A stretch of DNA of 64,000 bases, taken from positions 372,001 to 436,000 of the forward strand of contig CAVSGL010000003.1 in NCBI GenBank assembly GCA_963727465.1, written 5' to 3'. This document shows, one piece after another, positions 38,731 through 47,543 of this stretch. The notes beneath the pieces were generated by a model. It was given only the letters and a program-made list of their open reading frames with translations, searched no databases and had not been told where the DNA came from. The stretch is from VRUE01 sp963727465. Lineage in GTDB: Bacteria > Actinomycetota > Thermoleophilia > Solirubrobacterales > 70-9. The position numbers and the translations under genes were made by a program. How positions within the stretch are numbered: the stretch's first letter is position 1; each line of letters begins with the position of its first letter.

Positions 38731-39195
38731 ATGAGCCAGCAGGTCATCGCGACGCGCACCGCACATGGCGACGCCTGGGGCGCGCTGACCCGCACCCATG
38801 CCGCGATCTCCCAGCGTTTGCAGGATGCGCTTGCAGCTGGCGACCTCCCGCCGCTGCCCTGGTACGAGGTTCTTGCAACCGTGGCCGAGGCCCCCGAGCA
38901 ACGGATGAAAATGGGAGAGCTGGCGGAGGCGCTCGTGATCACCAGGGGAGGCCTGACCAAGCTGGTCGATCGCCTGGTCAAGGCCGGTCTGCTGGAGCGG
39001 ACGCTCTGCGATACGGACCGCCGCGTCAGCTACGCGACCCTGCTGCCGGCAGGAGCAGACCTCCTCGCCGAAATGCGCCCCGTCGTGGTCGCCGAGCTGA
39101 AGCGCTCCTTCGCCGCCAACCTCACCGCCGCTCAAGCCCGCGACCTGAGCGAGGCCCTCGACCGAGTGCGCGACTCCGCCTGCGGCGTCAGCTGA
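38731..39195 (+). CDS. MarR-family transcriptional regulator
   Basis: 154 residues from the ATG at 38731 with GGGAGA upstream. The winged helix reads QRMKMGELAEALVITRGGLTKLVDRLVKAGLLERTLCDTDRRVSYATL (in part), with the D-x-R wing motif. It is divergent from yceI-FMN reductase, so these are the likely targets; it may sense a quinone, flavin-related or lipophilic compound. An upstream in-frame ATG at 38656 exists but overlaps the promoter region. Confidence 0.92.
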   Translation: MSQQVIATRTAHGDAWGALTRTHAAISQRLQDALAAGDLPPLPWYEVLATVAEAPEQRMKMGELAEALVITRGGLTKLVDRLVKAGLLERTLCDTDRRVSYATLLPAGADLLAEMRPVVVAELKRSFAANLTAAQARDLSEALDRVRDSACGVS

Positions 39196-39207
39196 GCGGG
39201 CGCTCGC

Positions 39208-39954
39208 TTACGCCAACGCCGCCGCGGCGCGCTCTTTCGCCGCCTCGATCAGGGCCAGCACCTGGACCTCTTCGCCCGCCTCGAGCAGCTCGACCGGGTC
39301 GGGGTCGCCGTTGACGATGCCCTCGAAGAACTCCTTGCGGTCCTGGTAGGTCGGCAGCGTCCCCTTGGCCCAGCCGCGGGCGTCGTTGAGGATCACCGCG
39401 AGGCGCGCGTAGTCCTCGCCGAAGAGCTCGGAGATCTCGCGCTTCATCCGCTTCGCCAGCGCCGGCGAGGCGCCGGCGGTCGAGATCGCGATCGCCAGCG
39501 GGCCGGTGCGCACGATCGCCGGCAGGATGAAGTTGCACAGCGGCGGAACGTCGACGATGTTGACCAGCATCGCCCGCTTCTCGGCGTCGTCGAAGACGCC
39601 GATGTTGACCTCGCTGTCGTCGGTGCAGGCGATCGCCATGAAGACGCCCTCGAGGTCCGCCGGCCCGGCGTAGGCGCGCTTCTCCCACTCGATCGAGCCC
39701 TCCGCAGCCAGCGACTCCAGCTCGGGGTGGGCGACCGGCGCGATCAGGGTGACGTCGGCGTCGCAGGCGAGCAGCCCCTCGACCTTCTCGAGGCCGATGT
39801 CGCCGCCGCCGATCACGACGCAGCGCCGGCCCTTCAGCTTCAGGCAGGCGATGTAGAAGGGGGTCTCGAGCATGTCGCGCACGCACGACTGGTCGCAGAT
39901 CCCCTTGCGGAGCTGGCAGACGCACTCCTTGCCTGCATAGGCCTGGGCGGGCAT
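39208..39954 (-). CDS. Siroheme-type precorrin-2 dehydrogenase with Cys-rich N-terminus
   Basis: 248 residues. GRRCVVIGGGDIGLEKVEGLLACDADVTLIAP is the NAD-binding start of SirC/Met8/CysG-N proteins, and LVNIVDVPPLCNFILPAIVRTGPLAIAISTAGASPALAKRMK (in part) completes it. It would make sirohydrochlorin for the sulfite reductase 10 kb away. The first 27 residues hold four cysteines (CVCQLRKGICDQSC), which I do not know from this family. Translation could instead start at the later ATG (MLETPFYIACLKLKG). Confidence 0.87.
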   Translation of the reverse strand: MPAQAYAGKECVCQLRKGICDQSCVRDMLETPFYIACLKLKGRRCVVIGGGDIGLEKVEGLLACDADVTLIAPVAHPELESLAAEGSIEWEKRAYAGPADLEGVFMAIACTDDSEVNIGVFDDAEKRAMLVNIVDVPPLCNFILPAIVRTGPLAIAISTAGASPALAKRMKREISELFGEDYARLAVILNDARGWAKGTLPTYQDRKEFFEGIVNGDPDPVELLEAGEEVQVLALIEAAKERAAAALA

Positions 39955-39975
39955 GCGCCAAAGACTAGTGACCCG

Positions 39976-40028
39976 CCGCCGACGGGCCGGAAATACGCCT
40001 ATATGGGCGGAAATCGGCCCGTCGGCGG
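39976..40028. repeat. Palindromic element, family B, intergenic copy
   Basis: 53-bp palindrome with 14-bp arms (ccgccgacgggccg and cggcccgtcggcgg) and a core aaatacgcctatatgggcgg. Its reverse complement matches the nuoM copy at 1696-1748 at 50 of 53 positions. It abuts the epimerase stop codon by 0-1 nt and may double as its terminator. Confidence 0.88.
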
Positions 40029-40961
40029 TTACAGGGAGTCGAGCGTCCGCCGGAGACCGTCGACGAGGCCGGTTTCCGCCCGCCAGCCGAGCTCGCGCTC
40101 GGCCCGGCTCGCGTCGAGCGCAATCCGCTGGACCTCGCCGGCGCGGGGCGGGGCGAGCTCGGGCTCGAAATCCTCGCTGCCGTCGATTTCGGCCAGGCGC
40201 GCGGCCAGCTCGAGCACGTCGGTCTCGATCCCGGTGCCGATGTTGATCGGGCCGCTCGCCCGCGACTCGGCCGCCGCCAGCGCCGCGGCAACCACGTCGC
40301 CCACATATATGTAGTCGCGGGTCTGCCTTCCGTCCCCGTACACGGTCGGGCGTTCGCCGGCCCGCAGCCGTCCGCAGAAGATCGCGATCACCCCCGCCTC
40401 GCCGAGCGGGTCCTGGCGCGGGCCGTAGATGTTGCCCAGCCGCAGGCTGACGCCCGAGAGCCCGTAGAGGCGCTCGTAGAGCGCCAGGTAGCCCTCGGCG
40501 GCGAACTTGCTCTGGCCGTAGGCGGAGAAGGGTTCGATCGGCGCGCCCTCGTCGAGCGGCAGCTTCTTGCCGGCGCCCTCGCCGTAGATCGCGCCGCCGG
40601 TCGAGACGAAGACGATGCGGGGCGCTTCCGCCGCTCGCATCGCCTCCAGCAGGTTGGCGGTGCCGCCGACGTTGACCGCGGCGTCGAATGCCGGGTCGGC
40701 GAGCGATTTGCGCACGTCGATCTGCGCGGCGAGGTGGAAGACGACCTCGGGCTGGGCCGCGGTGACCGCCTCGGTCAGCGCCACCGCCTCGCGGATGTCG
40801 AGCTCGACCAGCTTCGCGCCCGCCGCCAGCGCCGCATCGAGGTTGCCGCGGCGCCCGGTCGAGAGGTCGTCGACGACCGTCACCTCGTCGCCACGGGCGA
40901 GCAGCGCGTCGACCAGATTCGACCCGATGAAACCCGCTCCGCCGGTGACCAGTGCCCTCAT
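40029..40961 (-). CDS. NAD-dependent epimerase/dehydratase (UDP-glucose 4-epimerase type)
   Basis: 310 residues from the ATG at 40959-40961. The Rossmann motif GGAGFIGSNL, FHLAAQIDVRKS, the catalytic Ser/Tyr/Lys set (VSTGGAIYG and YGQSKFAAEGYL) and RLGNIYGPRQDP are all present. Extended short-chain dehydrogenase acting on a nucleotide sugar, probably for cell-envelope glycans. The exact sugar cannot be told. Confidence 0.92.
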   Translation of the reverse strand: MRALVTGGAGFIGSNLVDALLARGDEVTVVDDLSTGRRGNLDAALAAGAKLVELDIREAVALTEAVTAAQPEVVFHLAAQIDVRKSLADPAFDAAVNVGGTANLLEAMRAAEAPRIVFVSTGGAIYGEGAGKKLPLDEGAPIEPFSAYGQSKFAAEGYLALYERLYGLSGVSLRLGNIYGPRQDPLGEAGVIAIFCGRLRAGERPTVYGDGRQTRDYIYVGDVVAAALAAAESRASGPINIGTGIETDVLELAARLAEIDGSEDFEPELAPPRAGEVQRIALDASRAERELGWRAETGLVDGLRRTLDSL

Positions 40962-41063
40962 CAGCGTCGCCGATCCTAGTGACGGCGGGGCGATTCCGGT
41001 CGCTACGCGACCGCCCGCGGCCCGCCCGGAGTCGCGCGAGCTGCCTGCTACCCTCGCCGCCCC

Positions 41064-43320
41064 ATGCGGCTCATAGTCACCGAGAAGAACAACAGCGCGA
41101 AGAAGATCGCCGACATCCTCGGGCGCAACGAGGCGAAGGCGGACAAAACCTACAAAGTCCCCTTCTACACCTGGACTCGACGCCGACGGCGGCGAGCAGA
41201 TGACGATCGGGCTCAAGGGCCACGTGCTCGGGCCGGCCTTCCCAGAGGGCTACTCGAACTGGCAGAAGACCGACCTGCACGACCTGATCGACGCCAAGCT
41301 GATCAAGGAGCCGACCGACAAAAACGTCGTCAAAGCGATCCGCAAAATGGCCAAGGGGGCCGACGAGCTGGTGATCGCGACCGACTTCGACCGCGAGGGC
41401 GAGCTGATCGGGCTCGAGGCGCTGGAGGAGATGCTCGACGCCAACCCGGACCTGGGCTCGCGCGAGGACGCCGACGCCGGCACCCTGCGGATCAAGCGCG
41501 CGCGCTACTCGGCGCTGACCAAGGAAGAGATCGAGCGCGCCTTCGACAATCTCGACGAGCTCTCCTACCCGCTGGCCAACGCCGGCGCCGCCCGCCAGGA
41601 CATCGACCTGCTCTGGGGCGCGACGCTGACCCGCGCCGTCTCGCTCGCCACCCGCCGCTTCGGCTCCAACTTCCTCTCGGTCGGCCGCGTGCAGAGCCCG
41701 ACGCTGGGGCTGATCGTCGAGCGCGAGATGGAACGCCGCGCCCACGTCCCCAAACCGTTCTGGGAACTGTTCGCCAAGTTCCAGCACCCCGACGGCAGCT
41801 TCGAGACCCACCACACGACGGACAAGTTCTGGGAGAAGGCCGAGGCCGACAGGGCGCTCGCCGGCACCGCCGGCCCCGGCACGGTCAAGTCGGTGACGGC
41901 GCGCAAGAACACGCGCAAGCCGCCGACCCCCTACAACACGACCGCCTTCAGCACCGACGCCTCCAGCCGCCTCGGCATCACCCCGGCGAGCGCGATGCGC
42001 ATCGCCGAGGACCTCTACATGGACGGCTTCATCTCCTACCCGCGCACCGACAACACGGTCTATCCGGCGTCGCTGCCGGTGCGCGAGCTGGTCAGCTCGC
42101 TGGTCCGGGTGAAGGAGTTCTCCGCCGCCTCCGGGCTGCTCGACGGCGAGCTGAAACCGACCCGGGGCAAAAAAGAGACGACCGACCACCCGCCGATCTA
42201 CCCGACCCAGGCGATCCACCCCGGCGCCCTCGACGGCACCAAGAAGCGCGTCTACGAACTCGTCGTACGCCGCTTCCTCGCCACCTTCAGCCCGCCGATG
42301 ATCACCGAGTCGACCCGGGCCGACATCGAGGCCGGCTCGGAGACCTACTTCGTCCGCGGCTCGGTCGTCGTCGACCCCGGCTACGCCGGCATCTACACCT
42401 ACGCCCGCTCCTCCGACGAGGAGATCCCGAAGCTGGAGGAGGGGCAGACGCTGGAGCTCGAGGGCGAGCCGTGGCTGCTCGACAAGGAGACGCAGCCGCC
42501 GGCCCGGATCTCGCAGGCGAAACTGATCGAGATGATGGAGGAGCGCGGCCTGGGCACGAAAGCGACCCGCGCCGACATCATCCAGAAGCTCTTCGACCGC
42601 GGCTACGTCTACGGCAACCCGCCGGTGCCCTCGGAGACCGGCGTGGCGATGTACGAGGCGTTCAAGAAGTACGTGCCGCGGATGGCGACGCACGAGATGA
42701 CCTCCCAGCTCGAGGCCGAGATGGACCGCATCGCCGGCGGCGAGATGAGCAAGGGCGAAGTCGTCGGCGAGAGCCGCGACCTCCTGCACAAAACCTGGAG
42801 CGAGATCGACGACAGCCGCGAAGACCTGGCCAAAGTCGTCTGGAAGGGGATGGACGAAGACCGCATCCTCGGCCCCTGCAAGGTCTGCGAGGAAGCGGGC
42901 CGGACCAAGGAGGACGGCTCGCCCAACATGCTGCGGATCATCCGCGCGAAAAAATCGGGCAAACGCTTCGTCGGCTGCTCCGGCTGGAGCGCCGACGACC
43001 CCGAGTCCTGCGACCAGACCTTCCCGTTGCCCCAGCGCGGCGACGTCTTCCGCCTCGAGGAGCGCTGCTCGGTCTGCGGCGAGACCCCGCGGCTGAAAGT
43101 CGTCCCCTTCCGCGGCCGCCCCTGGAACCTCTGCCTCAACGACGACTGCGAGTCGATGGCCGAGATGAAGAAACGCCGCGCCGAGCGCGAAGCGGCGAAA
43201 AAGGCGAAAAAGGCGATGGAAGAGAAGCCGCCGCCCGACGGCAGCGAGGAAAAGGCCACCGGCAAGGCCGACACGGCGACCCGCGGTCGCAAACGGGCCA
43301 AAGCGGCGAGCAAAGGCTGA
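41064..43320 (+). CDS. topA: DNA topoisomerase I (archaeal-like type IA), one frameshift
   Basis: Relaxes negative supercoils. It begins MRLIVTEKNNSAKKIADILG, the wording of archaeal rather than typical bacterial TopA. One extra A at 41175 breaks the frame after VPFYTWT; removing it restores LDADGGEQMTIGLKGHVLGP and about 751 residues. ATDFDREGELIG is the acidic metal site and MDGFISYPRTDNTVYP holds the active tyrosine. The C-terminal part has CxxC pairs (CKVCEEAG, CSVCGE) and a Lys/Ala-rich tail. Confidence 0.93.
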
Positions 43321-43331
43321 GGCCCGGCGCG

Positions 43332-43916
43332 TTGTTCGTTTCCCTGGAGGGTGTCGATGGCTCCGGGAAGAGCACCCAGGCGAAGCTGCTCGCCGAGGCG
43401 CTTGGCGCCGAGACGACGCTGATCCGCGAGCCCGGGGGGACCGACGCGGCCGAGCGGATCCGCGAGCTGCTCGCCGACCCGGCGCTGGAGCTCGACCCCT
43501 TCGCCGAGCTGCTGCTCTTCTCCGCGGCGCGGGCCGACCTGCTGGCGCGCGTCGTGCGCCCCGCCCTGGAGAGCGGCGGCACCGTCGTCGCCGATCGCTT
43601 CGCCGACTCCAGCGTCGCCTACCAGGGAGGGGCGCGCGGGCTCGGCGCCAGCCACGTCCTCGCGCTGGTCGACACGACGATCGACGGCCTCTGGCCGGAC
43701 TTGACGATCTACCTGCGGATCGACCCCGAGGCGGGCCTGGCGCGGGCCGCCGGCGAGGACCGCTTCGAGGCCGAGGGCCTGGAGCTACAGCGCGCGGTCG
43801 CCGAGGCCTACGAGGAGATCGCGGTCATCGCCTCGGATCGCGTGGTCGTCGTCGACGCGACGGGGACGGTCGAAGAGGTCCACGCGCGAGTGATGGAGGC
43901 GGTCGAATCACGTTAG
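43332..43916 (+). CDS. tmk: Thymidylate kinase
   Basis: 194 residues from a TTG at 43332. P-loop EGVDGSGKSTQAKLLAE, IREPGGTDAAERIRELL with the conserved REPGGT, and DRFADSSVAYQGGARGLG. It makes dTDP. It lies 11 bp after topA and 88 bp before holB, a common replication-related grouping. Confidence 0.95.
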   Translation: MFVSLEGVDGSGKSTQAKLLAEALGAETTLIREPGGTDAAERIRELLADPALELDPFAELLLFSAARADLLARVVRPALESGGTVVADRFADSSVAYQGGARGLGASHVLALVDTTIDGLWPDLTIYLRIDPEAGLARAAGEDRFEAEGLELQRAVAEAYEEIAVIASDRVVVVDATGTVEEVHARVMEAVESR

Positions 43917-43955
43917 GGACCATGCAGTCGACCCGCGGAAGGAGCGGACCTGCCC

Positions 43956-43998
43956 GCGTTCGCTGTTTGTCTTGCTCAGCGCGACAAAAAGCGAACGC
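43956..43998. repeat. Palindrome between tmk and holB
   Basis: 16-nt arms (43956-43971 and 43983-43998: gcgttcgct-g-tttgtc and gacaaa-a-agcgaacgc) with a single mismatch and an 11-nt loop. It ends 6 nt before the proposed holB ATG. It could be a terminator, a regulator of holB translation, or another repeat element; it has no T-tract. Confidence 0.65.
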
Positions 43999-44004
43999 GC
44001 CCCG

Positions 44005-45078
44005 ATGACCGCGGCGATCGAGGACAGCACGACCCATCAACCGCGGGTGCAGGTGGCGCTGAGCGCTGCCCTTGCGGCCGGGCCGTCGCATGCGTACCTC
44101 TTCAAGGGGCCGCGGGGCGCCGGCAAGCGGGCGGCAGCGCGGGCCTTTGCCGCGGAGATCCTCGCGGGGGCGGCCGAGGACGCCGAGGACGTGCGGCGGC
44201 GGGCGCTGCTCGATCCGTCGCCGCATCCGGACCTCGTCTGGCTGGCGCCGAAGGGGGCGCAGCACATGGTCGAGGAGGTGCGCGAGCAGGTGATCCGGGC
44301 GTCTGTGTACCGGCCCTACGAAGGGGGCAAGCGGGTGTTCGTGATCGAGGCCGCGGAGGCGATGCGCGACGAGAGCCAGAACGCGCTGCTGAAGACGCTG
44401 GAGGAGCCGCCCGGGTTCGTCCACCTGATCCTGCTCAGCTCCGAGCCGGCGGCGCTGCTGGAGACGATCTCCTCGCGCTGCCAGCCGGTCGAGTTCGCGC
44501 CGTTGCCGGCCGAGGCCGTGGAGGCGATGCTGCGCGAGGGCGCCGCGGACGTCGACGCCGAGGAGATTGCCGCCGCGGCCCGCCTCTCCGCCGGCGACCT
44601 CGAGCTCGCCCGCCTGCTGCTCACCGAGCAGGGGAGGGAGCTGCGCGAACGGGCCGTTGAGCGGGAGTGGAGCGCGATGCTGAAGACCGCCGAGACGGCG
44701 GGCGAGGAAGCGGAAGCGGCGGCGCGGGAGGCGCTCGAGGAGGAAAAGGAGGGCGGCGTCAAGCGCTCGGCCCGTGAGATCGCCGACGCCGCCAAACGCG
44801 CCGGCCGGCGTCGCCGAACCGAGCTGCTCGACCTCGGCCTCCAGCTCGCCGCCGCCTGGTTCCGCGACCTCGCCGCCGTCGCCTCCGGCGCCGCCGCCGT
44901 CGCCTACAACCGCGACCGCCTCGACCGCCTCCGCGCGGCGGCCGATGGCCTCGACCCAAGTGCCGCCCGCCAGGCAACCGAGCTGGTCGCCGACACCCGC
45001 CGCCGCCTCGACTTGAATGTCTCCGAGGAGCTAGCGCTCGAGGCGCTCTCGTTCAAGCTCGCCGCTGTTCTCGGCTGA
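44005..45078 (+). CDS. holB: DNA polymerase III subunit delta'
   Basis: 357 residues from the ATG at 44005; an upstream TTG at 43972 is unlikely because it lies in the palindrome loop. Clamp-loader AAA+ fold: SHAYLFKGPRGAGKRAAARAF is the P-loop, VFVIEAAEAMRDESQNALLKTLEEPP is the walker B and sensor region, and LLETISSRCQPVEFAPL follows. The Cys-rich zinc module of gamma/tau is absent, as expected for delta'. Its 3' end overlaps the convergent DUF2304 gene by 48 bp. Confidence 0.9.
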   Translation: MTAAIEDSTTHQPRVQVALSAALAAGPSHAYLFKGPRGAGKRAAARAFAAEILAGAAEDAEDVRRRALLDPSPHPDLVWLAPKGAQHMVEEVREQVIRASVYRPYEGGKRVFVIEAAEAMRDESQNALLKTLEEPPGFVHLILLSSEPAALLETISSRCQPVEFAPLPAEAVEAMLREGAADVDAEEIAAAARLSAGDLELARLLLTEQGRELRERAVEREWSAMLKTAETAGEEAEAAAREALEEEKEGGVKRSAREIADAAKRAGRRRRTELLDLGLQLAAAWFRDLAAVASGAAAVAYNRDRLDRLRAAADGLDPSAARQATELVADTRRRLDLNVSEELALEALSFKLAAVLG

Positions 45079-45462
45079 CTGCGTCTGCTCGCGCGCTTTC
45101 TCCAGCGCCCGTTCCTGGGCCAGGCGGGTGATCTGGGCCGCCTGGCGGGACATGATCACGCTGAAGTTGAGCGCCAGGCCGAGCAGCAGCAGGAGGATGA
45201 TCGAGAAGAGGGCGACGTTGGTGTCGCGGACGCCCATCAGGTCGGCGACGGTGCCGAGCAGGCCGGGGAAGATCGCGCCCGCGAGCATGCCGATCCCGGC
45301 GACGAACCAGACGACGCTGAAGCGCTCCTGCAGGCGGTCGCGCCGGATCAGCTCGAGGATCATCAGCATGAAGGCGACCGCGATCACCGCGGCGAGGATT
45401 CGCGTCTGCGCGGTCAGGTGGACCTTGGGGGCCTGGGAGGCGGCGAGCAGCAGCGCGGTCAT
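45031..45462 (-). CDS. DUF2304 membrane protein
   Basis: 143 residues. Helices around IAVAFMLMILELI, FVAGIGMLAGAIFPGLLG and ALFSIILLLLLGLALNFSV, with the short linker RRDRLQERFSVVWF typical of DUF2304. A charged coiled-coil tail follows. It overlaps the GT2 gene by 4 nt; the pair is a recurring module for membrane glycolipid or polysaccharide synthesis. Confidence 0.88.
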   Translation of the reverse strand: MTALLLAASQAPKVHLTAQTRILAAVIAVAFMLMILELIRRDRLQERFSVVWFVAGIGMLAGAIFPGLLGTVADLMGVRDTNVALFSIILLLLLGLALNFSVIMSRQAAQITRLAQERALEKAREQTQSAENSGELERERLER

Positions 45463-46196
45463 CGCCCCGCCTCGACCTTGCGCGGGCGGAACTGGCCGAC
45501 GAGCAGCACGATCATTCCCTTGAAGATGAAGAAGGCCGAGCGCAGGGGCGTGAGGAAGGAGGTCCCGCCGACCCGCTCGAGCATCCGCACCGGCACCTCC
45601 TCGACCCGCAGGCCCTCGCGCACGGCGAGCTGAAGCGACTCGATCTCGGCGAAGTCGGGCGAGTAGTTCTCGCTGAACAGCCTCATCACGCGACGGTTGG
45701 CGGCGCGCATGCCGCTGGTCGTGTCGGTGAAGCGCTGCCGCGTCGCCAGGGTGAGGAAGAAGCGGAAGACGCTGGTGCCGATCCGCCGCGAGATCGTCGG
45801 CTTGTAGTCCTCGCCGCCTTCGCCCCCGCCCTCGACCGCATCGGCGTGGTAGCGCGAGCCGATCACGAGGTCGGCGCGGTCGGCGCGCACCTCCTCGAGC
45901 AGGCGCGCGACCTCGGCCGGCGGGTGCTGCCCGTCGGCGTCGAGGTGGGCGCAGAGGTCGTAGCCCTCGCGCAGCGCGTAGAGGTAGCCGGTCTGGAGCG
46001 CCGCGCCGAGGCCCTGGTTGAACGGCAGCGAGGCCACGGTGGCGCCGGCCTCCGCCGCTCGCGCGGCCGTCTCGTCGGTCGAGCCGTCGTCGACGACCAG
46101 CAGGTCGGCGTCGGGCAGGCACTCGCGCACGTCGGCGATCACCGCCGCGACCGAGTCGGCCTCGTTCCAGGCCGGGATGAAGACCAGCGTCCCCAT
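45459..46196 (-). CDS. GT2-family glycosyltransferase
   Basis: 245 residues. VFIPAWNEADSVAAVIADV, LLVVDDGSTDETAARA and AHLDADGQHPP are the nucleotide-sugar and D-x-D motifs of dolichyl-phosphate mannose synthase-like enzymes. TDTTSGMRAANRRVM is also typical. The C-terminal end is hydrophobic (FFIFKGMIVLLVG). It probably charges a polyprenyl phosphate with a sugar. Confidence 0.93.
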   Translation of the reverse strand: MGTLVFIPAWNEADSVAAVIADVRECLPDADLLVVDDGSTDETAARAAEAGATVASLPFNQGLGAALQTGYLYALREGYDLCAHLDADGQHPPAEVARLLEEVRADRADLVIGSRYHADAVEGGGEGGEDYKPTISRRIGTSVFRFFLTLATRQRFTDTTSGMRAANRRVMRLFSENYSPDFAEIESLQLAVREGLRVEEVPVRMLERVGGTSFLTPLRSAFFIFKGMIVLLVGQFRPRKVEAGR

Positions 46197-46241
46197 GTGT
46201 GCGGCGATTCTCCCATGCCGTCATTCTGTTAGTAACTACTC

Positions 46242-47543
46242 ATGAGAAGGATCGGCATCAGGTTCTGGCTGGTCGGCGCCTTTGCCGCGGTGACGCTGCT
46301 CACGGCGGGCGTCGTCTACCTCTTCGGGGACCGCCCCCGGGCCGTGCTGGGCGCGATCGCGCTCGGCATCATCTCCGGCTTCCTGATCGCGCTCGGCATC
46401 TCGCGCCGCGTGCGGCGACTCTCGCGCGGGGCCGGCGAGCTCGCCGCGGGATCCTTCGACACCCATCTCGACGTCGGCGGCCGCGACGAGATCGGCGATC
46501 TGGCACGGGCGCTGGAATCGATGCGCACCTCGCTGAAAGAGAGCTTCGGCGTGCTCACCGCCGACCGCAACAAGCTGAAAGCGATCTTCGACGGGCTCAC
46601 CGACGCGGTGATCGTCGTCGACGAGAAGGGGGCCGTGCGCTTCGCCAACAGCGCCGCGGCGAAGCTGCTCGACTCGCTCGGCCAGCCGCCCGCGGCGATG
46701 CGCTCGCAGCTGCGCCGTGCCGAGGACATCGGCTTCGCCGCCCACCCGGCGCTGCGGATCGGCGATCGCGCCTACGCGATGACGGCGCGCTCGCTGCCCA
46801 AGGAGCGTGCGGTCCTCGTCGTCGCCCGCGACCGCACCGACGAGATGCGGCGCGAGCTGGCCGAAGCCGACTTCATCTCCAACGCGGCGCACGAGCTGCG
46901 CAACCCGCTCGCCGGCATCTCCAGCGCGATCGAGGTTCTCCAGGAGGGGGCGAAGGACGACCCCGCCGCGCTCGAACACTTCCTTGGCCGGCTGGCCGAG
47001 GACGCCGAGCGGATGAACCGCCTGACGCGGTCCCTGCTCACCCTGGCCCGGGTCGAGTCGGTGGGGGCCGGGGAGACCGAGGAGGTCGATGTCGCCGCCG
47101 CGATCGCCGACACGGAGGCGGCGGTCGAGCCGCCGCAGCACATCGAACTGACGACGGAAGTCGAGCCGGGCCTGGCCGCCCAGGGCGACGCCACGCTGCT
47201 GCGCCAGGTGCTCGTCGGCCTGCTGACCAACGCCTTCAAGCACACGCCGCTGCCCGGGCGCGTTACCGTTCGCGGCCGCCGCGACGGCGAGAAAGAGGTG
47301 ATGCTGGAAGTGATCGACACCGGGCCGGGGATTCCCGAGGCGGAGATTGAGCGCGTGTTCGAGCGCTTCTACCGCCGCGACGAGTCGCGCAAGCAGGAGG
47401 GATTCGGGCTCGGCCTGGCGATTGCCCAGCGCATGGTCAGCGTCATGGGCGGCGAGATCGGCGCCCGCTCCGTCGAGGGCGAGGGCAGCACCTTCTGGGT
47501 CCGCCTGCCCGTCGCACAACCCAGCCCGACGCCGGTCGCATGA
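46242..47543 (+). CDS. Sensor histidine kinase
   Basis: 433 residues. Two close N-terminal helices with almost no outside loop (FWLVGAFAAVTLLTAGVVYLF and AIALGIISGFLIALGI), HAMP (RRLSRGAGELAAGSFDTHLD), a PAS-like segment (KAIFDGLTDAVIVVDEKGAV), the phospho-acceptor in FISNAAHELRNPLAGISSAI (about residue 217), and ATPase boxes N (LVGLLTNAFKHT), G1 (VIDTGPGIPEAE) and G2 (GFGLGLAIA). It probably senses the membrane or cytoplasm. It overlaps its regulator by 4 nt. Confidence 0.95.
   Translation: MRRIGIRFWLVGAFAAVTLLTAGVVYLFGDRPRAVLGAIALGIISGFLIALGISRRVRRLSRGAGELAAGSFDTHLDVGGRDEIGDLARALESMRTSLKESFGVLTADRNKLKAIFDGLTDAVIVVDEKGAVRFANSAAAKLLDSLGQPPAAMRSQLRRAEDIGFAAHPALRIGDRAYAMTARSLPKERAVLVVARDRTDEMRRELAEADFISNAAHELRNPLAGISSAIEVLQEGAKDDPAALEHFLGRLAEDAERMNRLTRSLLTLARVESVGAGETEEVDVAAAIADTEAAVEPPQHIELTTEVEPGLAAQGDATLLRQVLVGLLTNAFKHTPLPGRVTVRGRRDGEKEVMLEVIDTGPGIPEAEIERVFERFYRRDESRKQEGFGLGLAIAQRMVSVMGGEIGARSVEGEGSTFWVRLPVAQPSPTPVA

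Noticed and set aside
41064..43916. A 950-residue TopA-thymidylate kinase frame
   Set aside because: The TopA core is in another frame from 41176 on and stops at 43320; only its first 37 or so codons share the tmk frame.
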